A stretch of DNA of 64,000 bases from Candidatus Gastranaerophilales bacterium HUM_1 (lineage in GTDB: Bacteria; Cyanobacteriota; Vampirovibrionia; Gastranaerophilales; Gastranaerophilaceae), in NCBI GenBank assembly GCA_002103105.1, contig DAAY01000003.1, positions 633,796 through 697,795 of the forward strand, in the 5' to 3' direction. Of this stretch, positions 1-8,528 are shown piece after piece. The first letter of the stretch is position 1. Each line of letters opens with the position of its first letter. The translations under genes were made by a program, and so were the position numbers. The notes under the pieces were generated by a model. It was not told the origin of the DNA. It was given only the letters and a program-made list of their open reading frames with translations, and searched no databases.

Positions 1-2
1 CT

Positions 3-293
3 TACGATTCAGGCAAAACAAAAGCTTCTTTTTCTGTTGCAGTAAACAGATGGGATACAAAAACTAAATCAGAAGTAACTGATTGGTTCAATATTGAAGT
101 TTGGGATAAACAAGCTGAATTTGCCGCTGAGTATATTAAAAAAGGCAGACTTGTTGCAATTGATGGAAGAATTGCAAATAGACGCTGGGTTGACAAGCAA
201 ACAAACAACGAAAGAGAAACTTTCTATGTTATTGCAAACAACATTAGACTACTAGGTTCAAAAAGGGATGCTGAAACAGAAGCTGTATTATGA
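3..293 (+). CDS. ssb: Single-stranded DNA-binding protein, 3' part
   Basis: An open frame runs in from the left edge and ends in TGA at 291-293, giving about 96 C-terminal residues. It carries the OB-fold core of bacterial SSB: the stretch SFSVAVNRW, then WFNIEVWDKQAE, then KGRLVAIDGRI and a final strand FYVIANNIRLLGS. SSB coats single-stranded DNA during replication and repair. The usual long acidic Gly-rich tail ending in DDDIPF is absent; the protein stops soon after the OB-fold with DAETEAVL, so it is either a short form or a paralog. Its stop overlaps the ATG of the next gene (ATGA at 290-293), which suggests translational coupling. The 5' part lies outside the window. Confidence 0.9.
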   Translation, partial: YDSGKTKASFSVAVNRWDTKTKSEVTDWFNIEVWDKQAEFAAEYIKKGRLVAIDGRIANRRWVDKQTNNERETFYVIANNIRLLGSKRDAETEAVL

Positions 294-1609
294 TTATAAA
301 TTCTAACACTGTCGGCATTATTGCGGATGATTTGACTGGGGCTAATGATACCGCCTTACAGTTTGAATTGAATGGTGCCGATACAAATATTTTGTTAAAT
401 AATGAAATTCAAAAAACTCAAACTAACCCATCTCAAGCATGGGCAATTTCGACTGAGTCTAGAAATGTTTCGCCTCAAGACGCTTTTGAAAAAGTGAAAA
501 ATGCGGCTCAATTATTTGTGAATGAAATAAATCCAGATTTCTTTTATAAAAAAATTGACTCTACTGTCAGAGGTAACATTGCGGTTGAAGTTTTGTCATT
601 GCTTCAAGTGTTAGAGTGGGATGCAGCTATTGTAATGCCAGCTTTTCCTCAAGAAGGAAGAATAACAGTTGGTGGCTATCACCTGTTGAGAGGGGTGCCG
701 ATTGAAAGAACTGAAATGGCAAGAGATCCCCATTCTCCCATCACTGAATCACATCTTCCAACAATGCTAAAAACTCAACTAGGAGAAAATCTGGCAAATT
801 TAGTTGGTGAAATTGAATTGAAAACAATTTTGGATGGTGCAGGCCCAATTTTGATGGTTTTAAATGATTTAATTTCTCAAGGTAAAAAGATTATTGTTGC
901 GGATTCTACTTCTACAACTGATTTAGAACAAATTGTTCTAGCTATGCAAAAGTCTAATTATAAAATTTTACCAGTTGGAACGGCTGCGGCTGCAAAAGTT
1001 TTGAGTAATGAATGGTTCCCTCAGGATGAGGAAGAAGAAGTTCTTCCTGTAAAACTTCCAACCCTACCAAAATTTATTGTTTCTGGTAGTGCAACTCATA
1101 TTACTGCAAGCCAAATCGAAAAACTTGAGCAAAGCGAAAATTATGAAGAAAATTGTTTAATAATTGAACTTAGCATGAACACTATCCTTTCTGGAGTTGA
1201 AGATAGTTTAGTTGATAGAATTGTTTCAAATTTGGGTAGTAACAATATTGTACTTGCCCATACTTCTCATTTGCTCAAAAATTTCAATGGTTTTTCGGAA
1301 GATACAATTAATGCAGACCTTACAAAATCAGGGCTTGCAAATGTTATCACGGATTTCCTTTCCGATTTAACAAAACGAGTTTTAGCAAAGAAAAAAGCCA
1401 TTCTTGTTACTCTTGGTGGAGAAACATCTTACAAATGTTGCAACGCAATTGGAGCAAATCAACTTAAACTTGTTGATGAAGTTTTACCTGCAATTGCTTT
1501 AGGTAGAAGTGTTAATTCTGACCAATGGATTGTTACAAAATCTGGGAATTTGGGTGGAGGAAACACCCTTATTGAAATTTTAAGATATTTTGAAAAACAC
1601 GAAGAATAA
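290..1609 (+). CDS. Four-carbon acid sugar kinase (DUF1537 family, threonate/erythronate kinase-like)
   Basis: This 439-residue protein has the DUF1537 hallmarks: N-terminal IIADDLTGANDTALQF, the signature KKIDSTVRG near residue 86, and a C-terminal nucleotide-binding part with LVTLGGETS and SGNLGGGNT. Characterised members phosphorylate D-threonate, L-threonate or D-erythronate at the 4-hydroxyl (the DtnK/OtnK group). The gene is followed three bases later by a PdxA2-like dehydrogenase, the pairing known from D-threonate and L-threonate/erythronate use, in which the kinase makes the 4-phosphate and the PdxA2-type enzyme oxidises it. The exact substrate cannot be read from sequence. Its ATG overlaps the stop of ssb, an unusual partner for a sugar-acid catabolic gene. 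Confidence 0.85.
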   Translation: MIINSNTVGIIADDLTGANDTALQFELNGADTNILLNNEIQKTQTNPSQAWAISTESRNVSPQDAFEKVKNAAQLFVNEINPDFFYKKIDSTVRGNIAVEVLSLLQVLEWDAAIVMPAFPQEGRITVGGYHLLRGVPIERTEMARDPHSPITESHLPTMLKTQLGENLANLVGEIELKTILDGAGPILMVLNDLISQGKKIIVADSTSTTDLEQIVLAMQKSNYKILPVGTAAAAKVLSNEWFPQDEEEEVLPVKLPTLPKFIVSGSATHITASQIEKLEQSENYEENCLIIELSMNTILSGVEDSLVDRIVSNLGSNNIVLAHTSHLLKNFNGFSEDTINADLTKSGLANVITDFLSDLTKRVLAKKKAILVTLGGETSYKCCNAIGANQLKLVDEVLPAIALGRSVNSDQWIVTKSGNLGGGNTLIEILRYFEKHEE

Positions 1610-1612
1610 ATT

Positions 1613-2530
1613 ATGGATAAAATTGCAATAACTACTGGAGATCCAAATGGAATTGGAGCTGAAATAACTATAAAGGCTCTTAACGAACTTGATTTGCCAC
1701 AAGATAAAATTGTTCTGATTTCAAATAAAGATGTTTTGGATTATTATGGAAAACTTGATAAAAAGTACGACATAATTGAAATTCCTTTTGATAAAAGAGA
1801 TATAAAAGTTGGAAAAGTTACGAAAGAAGCTGGAGAATTTTCGTTTCAATCGCTGTTAAAAGTTTGCGAAATTAAACCAAAAGCAATTGTAACTGCTCCA
1901 GTTGCAAAAAATGCGATGTATCTTGCAGGGCATAATTTCAATGGACAAACTGAAGTTTTGCAAAAATATCTTGCACACGATAATCAACTTGCAGAAATGC
2001 TGTTTGTTGCAAATAATTTTAGAGTTCTTTTATTAACTAGGCACTGTGCGTTGAAAGATGTGTATTTAACTAAAGAAATTATTGTAAAAAAAATCACAAA
2101 TTTAGTCAAAACGTTCAATAATCATTTTAATATTCCTAATCCGAGATTCGCATTGTGTGGATTTAATCCTCATTCTGGTGAAGATGGAATTTTGGGTAGA
2201 GAAGAAATTGATATTCTAATTCCAGCGGTAAAAGAATTACAAGCTCTGGGTGTCGATATTTCAATGCCTCTTCCAGCTGATACTCTGTTTGTGAAGGCAG
2301 GGAATCATTATTTTAAAGGGGAAAAAGATGATTATGATTGTTATATTGCAAACTATCACGATCAAGGACTAATTCCGATAAAAACCGTTGCAGGTGATAA
2401 GACTGTCAATATGACTATTGGATTAGATATTATTAGAACTTCTCCTGGACATGGTACAGCTTTTGATATTGCTGGTCAAAATATCGCAGACCCAAATGGA
2501 ATGATTTCTGCAATTAGAGAAGTTTTATAG
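1613..2530 (+). CDS. pdxA2: PdxA/PdxA2-family 4-phospho-hydroxyacid dehydrogenase
   Basis: The 305-residue protein shows the PdxA family motifs in order: ITTGDPNGIGAEI at the N-terminus, TAPVAKNAM, GHNFNGQTEVL, NPHSGEDGILGREE, YHDQGLIPIKT and TSPGHGTAFDIAG. The conserved His residues in GHNFNGQTE, NYHDQG and SPGHGT form the divalent-metal site in this family. True PdxA oxidises 4-hydroxythreonine-4-phosphate for vitamin B6 synthesis. PdxA2 acts on threonate- or erythronate-4-phosphate and is found beside DUF1537 kinases, as here, so the catabolic role is favoured. A role in PLP synthesis remains possible because the two enzymes are close in sequence. It converges with the next gene, whose 3' end overlaps it by six bases. 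Confidence 0.8.
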   Translation: MDKIAITTGDPNGIGAEITIKALNELDLPQDKIVLISNKDVLDYYGKLDKKYDIIEIPFDKRDIKVGKVTKEAGEFSFQSLLKVCEIKPKAIVTAPVAKNAMYLAGHNFNGQTEVLQKYLAHDNQLAEMLFVANNFRVLLLTRHCALKDVYLTKEIIVKKITNLVKTFNNHFNIPNPRFALCGFNPHSGEDGILGREEIDILIPAVKELQALGVDISMPLPADTLFVKAGNHYFKGEKDDYDCYIANYHDQGLIPIKTVAGDKTVNMTIGLDIIRTSPGHGTAFDIAGQNIADPNGMISAIREVL

Positions 2531-3355
2531 TATTACCTCTGGCGGTTTTTCAAAATACGTAGGAAATTTTTTCTTGTATCTATCTAATTCTGTACAGTAT
2601 GCTTCTAAATCGAGCGAAACACCCTTTGCAAGAGGAGTTGCTTTAATTCCTAGAGCTTTATAAATTGCTCGTATAAAAATATTTGCGATTGAATCACTTC
2701 CACGCTCCCAAGGTGTAGAATGTGCCAAAATCCACCGAATTTCAGCGACATTATCATTGATATCTTTCAAATGTTCTGGTTGTACGTCGATTTTTGTATA
2801 TTTCGCAATTCCTTTCTTGTACAGATCAAAAACTCTATCGAGAGCGGAATTGATTAGGCTTGAATCTCCGTGGCTAAGAAAATTTCTGTCATAACCACAT
2901 TTAGGGCGGGTTAAACTAACATCTGGATATGGATTTGCTAATGGTCTATCAATACAAATGTTTAAACGTGGAGTATAACCGTGGTATCGCGAGTCTTTTG
3001 GAGTGTAATCAGTTACAAGATAATTGTATTTATCCCAATTTGAACCACTTCTCCATCCTTCACGACTAGCACGCAAAATGCCAGTGTGTTCACGTTTTGT
3101 CAAGTTTAAAGTAAACTTGTTTGCTGTTGTTATTCCCGCAGTAATAAAACGCAAAACATTTTCACACGAAGTGTCTTTTCTTATCAAATTAACTGCGGTA
3201 TCTGCTGTATTTTTGACACTGTGAGCCCAAATCCTATTTTTGCCGTATCCTCTTATATTTACCCAAAAATCTGCATTTTTAAACCGTAATTTATTAGATT
3301 TTAAATTGGCTTGAAAAGATGGGCTTTGTGTATTGTTAATATATGATATAAACAT
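2525..3355 (-). CDS. Orphan protein with N-terminal PSFQA motif
   Basis: The product is a 276-residue soluble protein that I do not recognise. It starts with a short polar stretch containing SPSFQANLKSN, comparable with NTPSFTNSG in the gene at 54874 and TTFGTK in the gene at 33489. The C-terminal third contains EIRWILAHSTPWERGSDSIA, a compact helical motif with conserved-looking His, Trp, Arg-Gly-Ser residues, and then DLEAYC; this has the feel of a catalytic or effector domain, but I cannot name a family. There are no membrane segments. The gene has a ~160-base 5' untranslated stretch with possible pairing (3356-3530) and no clear ribosome binding site. It is surrounded by repeat-rich DNA, which suggests an accessory gene. 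Confidence 0.6.
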   Translation of the reverse strand: MFISYINNTQSPSFQANLKSNKLRFKNADFWVNIRGYGKNRIWAHSVKNTADTAVNLIRKDTSCENVLRFITAGITTANKFTLNLTKREHTGILRASREGWRSGSNWDKYNYLVTDYTPKDSRYHGYTPRLNICIDRPLANPYPDVSLTRPKCGYDRNFLSHGDSSLINSALDRVFDLYKKGIAKYTKIDVQPEHLKDINDNVAEIRWILAHSTPWERGSDSIANIFIRAIYKALGIKATPLAKGVSLDLEAYCTELDRYKKKFPTYFEKPPEVIL

Positions 3356-3753
3356 ATTTTGTAAAAAACTCGTGAAAATATTTTTTGCTCAAATCTAGAT
3401 AGAATTCGATTGATGAGCAGAAAAATCTACCGAGTTCGGCAAACAGCTTTACCATCAAAAAGTTTTTGAGGACTTTTAAGAGTTTTTAATTCTCTCGGGT
3501 GTGAGCCTTAACCGATGTTTCTAATATACCATATGTTTCATGATTTTGTAAATATCCGTATTTTTACGTAAGTAAAAATACGACTAGCCAGATGGGTTAA
3601 TTTGATACTTGACAAGCTTGATATAAAAGGGATAGAGGGAGTGCTGTGCAATGTGAAGTATATTATGCTGACCTCGTTTTGATTAACCCCTCACCTCAAT
3701 TCTTAATCATTCGGCACGCTGTTTTAGGCAATGGGCTAGGGAGAAAAATATTT

Positions 3754-3848
3754 AACCCCTCTCCTAACCTCAGCCATACGGCACGCAGTTTCACTCGACT
3801 CAACTTCGTTTCGTCGGTTCAGCTAGTGTCCCTCGGAGAGGAATGAAG
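3754..3848. repeat. Interspersed repeat copy A (~95 bases)
   Basis: About 80 bases here are nearly identical to 14771-14866. The shared block runs from AACCCCTC through CCATACGGCACGCAGTTTC to AGCTAGTGTCCCTCGG. It contains imperfect internal inverted pairing (CACTCGAC with GTCGG and CTAGTG), so a transcript could fold. Both copies are intergenic. Confidence 0.85.
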
Positions 3849-3906
3849 TTCCGTATTATCCCAAGTCCCGTCATACTGAGCGGAGCGAAGTTTCTCTTTT
3901 ATTATA

Positions 3907-3925
3907 CCCTCTCCGAGGGAGAGGG
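3907..3925. repeat. Perfect palindrome, REP-like
   Basis: An 8-bp stem CCCTCTCC / GGAGAGGG encloses a 3-base loop GAG. It is followed by GGGGTGAGGGGTTAA, the complement of the AACCCCTCA units seen at other repeat sites in the window. It resembles a REP/BIME-type intergenic palindrome. There is no U-run after the stem, so it is not an obvious terminator. Confidence 0.6.
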
Positions 3926-4133
3926 ATGGGGTGAGGGGTTAATTTAATCAAGTTAAGCTTTTGAATCATTCGGGTAATTGGGAAATATTATTTAATAGCG
4001 AATTGGAATATGTTTTTGAACTTAAATTTCATATATGGGAAAATAGTGTAAAAATTTTTGCGTTTGTATTGGCTGGAGTTCTGATTATTATTGTGCATTA
4101 AGAGGTCTTTCACCAAAAATTTCATGTGTGTTG

Positions 4134-4139
4134 TATAAT
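4134..4139 (+). promoter_or_regulatory. Likely -10 box for feoAB
   Basis: TATAAT lies 20 bases before the proposed ATG at 4160, which would make a very short leader. A -35 match is weak (TTCACC at 4109-4114, spacing 19). No Fur box is evident to me. Confidence 0.45.
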
Positions 4140-4159
4140 ATTATTTGCAACGAGGCGAA

Positions 4160-6538
4160 ATGTATATGAGTGCAAATAAAGTTAGAAGTTTAGACAAACT
4201 AGGAATAGGAAAAGATGCAATTATAGAAGCGATTGAGTGTGATGACAAAGCTCTTCGTTCTCATATTCTCGACATGGGTTTGACTCCTGGGGTTGAAGTT
4301 ACTCTTGTGAAAACCGCTCCAATGGGTGACCCTTTGGAAATTAGAGTTCGTGGATATGAATTGACTTTGAGGAAATCTGACGCATCAAAGATTATTATTT
4401 CGGATATTCATGATGCTCATAATTGTCCTCGTAAAAATTCTGAATTTAATATAACTCTTGAACACTCTCAAAAAGGTGAAGAAAAGACTTATGAAACAAG
4501 AAAGTTGAACAAGGGTTCTGTTAAAACTAAATTAAAACTTGCTCTTGCAGGTAATCAAAATTGCGGAAAAACGACATTGTTTAATCAGTTGACTGGTTCT
4601 AATCAACACGTTGGGAATTTTCCTGGGGTTACTGTTGATAGGACAGATGGTACGATTATTGGACATAAAGATGTTACGATAACTGATTTACCTGGAATTT
4701 ATTCTTTATCTCCATACAGTAGTGAAGAAATTGTAACAAGAGATTTTATTTTACGCGAAAAACCCGATGGGTTAATTAACATTGTTGATGCTTCAAACAT
4801 TGAACGTAATTTGTTGTTGACGACTCAGCTTATTGAACTTGATGTTCCAATGGTAATTGCTTTGAATATGATGGATGAAGTTACTCAAAGTGGTGGAACT
4901 ATTGATATTAATGGTTTAGAATCTGCTTTGGGCGTTCCTGTTGTTCCTATTTCTGCTTTGAAAAATCAAGGGATAGATGAACTTGTTGAACACGTAATAA
5001 ATGTTGCAAAATTCTCTGAACATCCTGGGAGATTAGATTTTTGCGAAGAGGGTGATGGCAAAGAAGGTGCTGTTCACAGATGTATCCACGCTCTTGTCCA
5101 CCTTGTTGAAGACCACGCAAAAGATGCGGATATACCAGTAAGATTTGCAGCTTCAAAACTTGCAGCTGGCGATTCTTTGATATTGAAAGAGTTGAATCTT
5201 GATAATGATGAAATTTCAACTTGTAAAAGTATTGTAGAGCAGATGGAAAAAGAGTCTGGCTTAGATCACGAATCTGCAATTGCGGATATGAGATTTACTT
5301 TTATTGAAAAGTTGTGTGATGAATTTGTTTTCAAGCCTCAAGAAACGGTAGCTTATAGATTATCTGCAAAAGTGGATAAGTTTTTGACAGGAAAATATAC
5401 TGCGATTTTGTCGTTTTTACTAATTATGTCATTGATTTTCTATTTGACATTTGGTCCATTTGGAACTTTTTTGTCTAATATTATGGAATTTGTTATTCTT
5501 CATATAACTAGATTTGCAGATGGCGTTTTAACTTCTTATGGATTAAATCCTGTTGTTCATTCCTTGATTATTGATGGGATATTTTCTGGAGTGGGTAGTG
5601 TTTTAGGATTTTTGCCTGTAATTGTTGTGTTATTTTTCTTTCTTTCAATTTTGGAAGATTCTGGATATATGGCAAGAGTTGCTTTTGTAATGGATAAAAT
5701 TCTTAGAAAAATCGGACTTTCTGGTAGGAGTTTTGTTCCTATGTTGATTGGTTTTGGGTGTTCAGTACCTGCAATTATGTCAACTAGAACATTGCCATCA
5801 GAACGTGATAGAAAAATGACGATTTTCTTGATACCGTTTATGAGTTGTTCTGCGAAATTACCGATTTATGCAATGTTTACTGCCGCATTTTTCAAATCTC
5901 ATCAAGTTTTGGTTATGCTGGGTTTGTATTTGACTGGAATTGTAGTCGGGATAATTTTCGCGTTCTTTATGAAAATATTTGTTTTCAAAAGTGAAACTGT
6001 TCCATTTGTAATGGAGTTGCCTAATTATAGAATGCCAGGGCTAAAAAATGTTTATAGGTTGATTTATTATAAAGCAAAAGGCTTTATGACAAAGGCTTTC
6101 ACAATAATATTCTGGGCTGCAATTGTCATTTGGTTTTTACAAACTTTTGATACTAAGTTGAATTTGGTTACGGATTCTTCTCAAAGTTTGTTGGCTGTTT
6201 TGGGTAATTTTATTGTTCCAATCTTTAAACCTTTGGGGATTTCTGATTGGCGTATATCTACCGCATTTATCACTGGATTTATGGCAAAAGAAAGTGTTGT
6301 AAGTACATTGACTGTGTTGCTAGGCGGAGATGTAACAAAACTTCCAGTGTTATTTTCTAAATTAACAGCGTTTGTATTCTTGATATTTTGTTTGCTTTAC
6401 ACTCCTTGTGTTGCGGCAGTTGCAACTGTGAGAAGAGAACTCGGCAAACGTTATGCTTTTCTTGTAATTCTTATCCAGTGTTCAATTGCTTGGATTACCG
6501 CATTTGCAGTTTATCATATCGGTCGATTGTTCATTTAA
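4160..6538 (+). CDS. feoB: FeoA-FeoB fusion ferrous iron transporter
   Basis: A single protein of about 792 residues joins FeoA and FeoB. Residues ~5-80 form the SH3-like FeoA domain (HILDMGLTPGVEVTLVKTAPMGDPLEIRVRGYEL written in part: LDMGLTPG and GDPLEIRVRG). The FeoB G domain follows, with P-loop GNQNCGKT at ~131, switch region GNFPGVTVD, G3 TDLPGIYSLSP, G4 NMMD and G5 SALKNQG. The C-terminal half is hydrophobic with the Gate regions of FeoB, including GFGCSVPAIMSTRTL and the SAKLPIYAM segment. It imports Fe2+ across the inner membrane using GTP. I chose ATG 4160 because GAGG at 4152-4155 sits four bases upstream; ATG 4166 is also possible, while an in-frame TTG at 4145 has no binding site. 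It is monocistronic and lacks a FeoC. Confidence 0.95.
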   Translation: MYMSANKVRSLDKLGIGKDAIIEAIECDDKALRSHILDMGLTPGVEVTLVKTAPMGDPLEIRVRGYELTLRKSDASKIIISDIHDAHNCPRKNSEFNITLEHSQKGEEKTYETRKLNKGSVKTKLKLALAGNQNCGKTTLFNQLTGSNQHVGNFPGVTVDRTDGTIIGHKDVTITDLPGIYSLSPYSSEEIVTRDFILREKPDGLINIVDASNIERNLLLTTQLIELDVPMVIALNMMDEVTQSGGTIDINGLESALGVPVVPISALKNQGIDELVEHVINVAKFSEHPGRLDFCEEGDGKEGAVHRCIHALVHLVEDHAKDADIPVRFAASKLAAGDSLILKELNLDNDEISTCKSIVEQMEKESGLDHESAIADMRFTFIEKLCDEFVFKPQETVAYRLSAKVDKFLTGKYTAILSFLLIMSLIFYLTFGPFGTFLSNIMEFVILHITRFADGVLTSYGLNPVVHSLIIDGIFSGVGSVLGFLPVIVVLFFFLSILEDSGYMARVAFVMDKILRKIGLSGRSFVPMLIGFGCSVPAIMSTRTLPSERDRKMTIFLIPFMSCSAKLPIYAMFTAAFFKSHQVLVMLGLYLTGIVVGIIFAFFMKIFVFKSETVPFVMELPNYRMPGLKNVYRLIYYKAKGFMTKAFTIIFWAAIVIWFLQTFDTKLNLVTDSSQSLLAVLGNFIVPIFKPLGISDWRISTAFITGFMAKESVVSTLTVLLGGDVTKLPVLFSKLTAFVFLIFCLLYTPCVAAVATVRRELGKRYAFLVILIQCSIAWITAFAVYHIGRLFI

Positions 6539-6875
6539 TCAATTTTTTAGCAAAAAAAAAAGACCTTGTTTTTAGTAATCAAGGCCTATCCGTTTAAATA
6601 AGAAGAGAGAGCTTTATATATTTATATAAAGTATTCTGAAAGTGAAAAATTGCTAAATTTGATAGAGTTAGTTTACAAAAATTAACAAACTTTTGTTATA
6701 CCCCTCATCCTAACCTTTTCCCTCGGGAGAAGGAACAATTTATTCCCTTCTCTTTGGGGAGAACGATGTCCTATTATTTGATATTTCTCCTTAGAAAATA
6801 CAAATTTATTGTAATCTTCTTTCATTTGTGTTTGTGGTAAAATTTTCTCATAGGTAAAAGTTAAGAGTTGGTATT
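6539..6875. other. Gap with one repeat unit and the rfaE1 promoter region
   Basis: Just after feoAB is a weak imperfect stem (GACCTTG with CAAGGCC, 6560-6590) without a U-run. A repeat unit lies at 6700-6736. Upstream of the next gene there is a plausible -10 (TAAAAT near 6838). I see no gene. Confidence 0.6.
6700..6736 (+). repeat. Short interspersed repeat ACCCCTCATCCTAACC...
   Basis: This ~36-base unit (ACCCCTCATCCTAACC then CCCTCGGGAGAAGG) is nearly identical to 16502-16537. Its second half is palindromic (CCTTnTCCCTCGGGAGAAGG). It is one member of the repeat mosaic that also occurs at 3754, 14486, 14771 and 16206. Confidence 0.75.
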
Positions 6876-7880
6876 ATGAATATAGATAAAGAAAAATTAG
6901 TATCTTGTATAAAAAAGATTACAGAACCAAAAGTTCTTGTTGTGGGTGATTTGGCCCTAGATGAAATGATTTATGGTGATGCTGAAAGAATTTCTCGTGA
7001 AGCTCCTGTTTTGATTTTACAACATACGAGAACAAAGTTAATTTTAGGCGGTGCATCTAACGCAGCTCACAACGTGGCAACTTTGAATGCTGGAAAAGTT
7101 GGTGTTATTGGTGTTTCTGGTGATGATTATTATTCAGAGTTGTTGTTTGATACTTTTGAGAAAGCTAATATTGATTGTTCAAAAATTGTTAAAGATAAAT
7201 CTCGTAAAACTATCGTAAAAACAAGAATTTCTGGCTCTATTACAACTTCTATTACTCAACAAATAGTTCGTGTTGATAGACAGTCAAAGGGTAGAATTTC
7301 TGAGGAAACAGAAGAAAAAGTTATCAAAAATATTGAAAAAGTTTTGCCAGATTATGATGCTGTAATTTTGTCAAATTACCATATCGGCTCATTAACAGAT
7401 AAGATTATCAAGTTTACAACTGATTATGCAAATAAGTTGGGTAAGGTTGTTGTCGTTGACGCTCAAAGAGATTTAGGAGATTATAAAAATGTTTCTTCTA
7501 TGACTCCTAACCTTCCTGATACTGAAAAATCTGTTGGGTTTAAAATTGAATCAGAAGAAGATTTGAAACGTGCAGGCTCAATGTTGTTAAAAGAAACAAA
7601 TGCGAAATCTGTATTGATTACTTGTGGTGCAGATGGAATGTTTGTTGCAAAGCCTAATGATGATTATACTAAGATTCCTGTTTTCAATAAATCAGAAGTG
7701 TTTGATGTTACTGGTGCAGGTGATACTGTTACTGCGGTTTATTCTTTGGCTTTGGCTGCGGGAATTGACCCTGTATATTCAGCTATCATTGGTAATGTTG
7801 CAGCAAGTTTGGTTGTTAGACAGTTCGGTTGTGCAACGACTACTGTTGACGAACTTTTGACTGCTGTTGAAAAATTATAA
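6876..7880 (+). CDS. rfaE1: D-glycero-beta-D-manno-heptose-7-phosphate kinase (RfaE1/HldA type)
   Basis: The 334-residue PfkB/ribokinase-fold protein matches the kinase half of HldE. Visible motifs are VVGDLALDEMIYGDAERISREAPV near the N-terminus, GGASNAAHNVATL, the substrate-side VRVDRQS, the phosphate-binding TCGADGMF and the catalytic DVTGAGDTV near residue 280. The family phosphorylates heptose-7-phosphate at C1 on the way to ADP-heptose for the LPS inner core. The nucleotidyltransferase half of HldE is absent, so another gene must supply it. Position at the head of a block with an O-antigen-ligase-like gene supports an LPS role. The sugar could differ in detail, because related kinases act on other heptoses. 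Confidence 0.85.
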   Translation: MNIDKEKLVSCIKKITEPKVLVVGDLALDEMIYGDAERISREAPVLILQHTRTKLILGGASNAAHNVATLNAGKVGVIGVSGDDYYSELLFDTFEKANIDCSKIVKDKSRKTIVKTRISGSITTSITQQIVRVDRQSKGRISEETEEKVIKNIEKVLPDYDAVILSNYHIGSLTDKIIKFTTDYANKLGKVVVVDAQRDLGDYKNVSSMTPNLPDTEKSVGFKIESEEDLKRAGSMLLKETNAKSVLITCGADGMFVAKPNDDYTKIPVFNKSEVFDVTGAGDTVTAVYSLALAAGIDPVYSAIIGNVAASLVVRQFGCATTTVDELLTAVEKL

Positions 7881-7958
7881 AAAAGAGTTCGGTTTTTGTT
7901 CATAATCAATCTTTCAAAAATCGGCATAAAGAGAATTTCTTAAAGAAGGAGAACTTTT

Positions 7959-8528
7959 ATGGAAAAATTAAAAGAACTGATAAAAAAAGTAAGAATTGTT
8001 GATTTTATTATTGTTGCATTTGTTATTGTTGCATTGGCTGTTGGTTTTTGTACTTACAAAGGATATAGACAAACTGCGGACAAACAAATCGAAGCTACTT
8101 CTAAAATCGTATTCAAAATATACATGAGAGGGGTAACTTTCTCTGGTGATAGTATTCCTATCAAAAAAGGTGAAAAAACATTCATCAGTATTAGAAATGT
8201 TCCTTATTCTGATTTGGATATTGTGGATGTTAAAGCGGATAGAAGAAAAATTGTTCTTCCATCTTTGAATTCTAAAAAGGTTGTAATTGTTGTTGAAGAT
8301 GAATCTCAACCTGATTTATATGATGTTGTTGTAACTTTAACTGATACTGCAAAAATTACTAAAGACGGTGCTGTTGTCGGTGGAAATAAGATTAAATTAG
8401 GTTTGCCTATCACATTAGAAGGTGCTGATTACAAATTTACTGGCTCAGTTTCTGATATAAAAGTAATTGATGCTGTTGATGATGAAGTTGTTAATAAAGA
8501 GATGAATACTACGGACGATGTTCAATAG
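7959..8528 (+). CDS. DUF4330-family membrane-anchored protein
   Basis: This 189-residue protein has one N-terminal membrane segment (VDFIIVAFVIVALAVGF, residues ~14-31) and a beta-rich extracytoplasmic part, matching the DUF4330 pattern as I know it. Function is unknown. In other bacteria DUF4330 genes often sit beside glycan export or O-antigen polymerase genes; here the next gene is an O-antigen-ligase-like protein that overlaps it by 11 bases. A good ribosome binding site (AAGGAG) lies at 7944-7949. A role in envelope glycan assembly is inferred from context only. Confidence 0.65.
   Translation: MEKLKELIKKVRIVDFIIVAFVIVALAVGFCTYKGYRQTADKQIEATSKIVFKIYMRGVTFSGDSIPIKKGEKTFISIRNVPYSDLDIVDVKADRRKIVLPSLNSKKVVIVVEDESQPDLYDVVVTLTDTAKITKDGAVVGGNKIKLGLPITLEGADYKFTGSVSDIKVIDAVDDEVVNKEMNTTDDVQ

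Larger units (their letters stand above)
3356..4159. other. 800-base gap with interspersed repeats
   Basis: There is no convincing gene here. The left part (3356-3535) is the likely leader of the leftward gene at 2525. The middle (3680-3945) is a mosaic of repeat units of the kind seen again at 14771 and 16502, including a palindrome CCCTCTCC-GAG-GGAGAGGG at 3907-3925 and a GTCATACTGAGCGGAGCGAAG-like unit at 3868. The right end holds the feoAB promoter region. An open frame at 3646-3846 lies wholly inside repeat DNA and is not believed. Confidence 0.7.

Noticed and set aside
3646..3846. Open frame of 66 codons on the plus strand
   Set aside because: It lies entirely inside the interspersed repeat mosaic and its reading is explained by repeat sequence shared with 14771-14866; no binding site.
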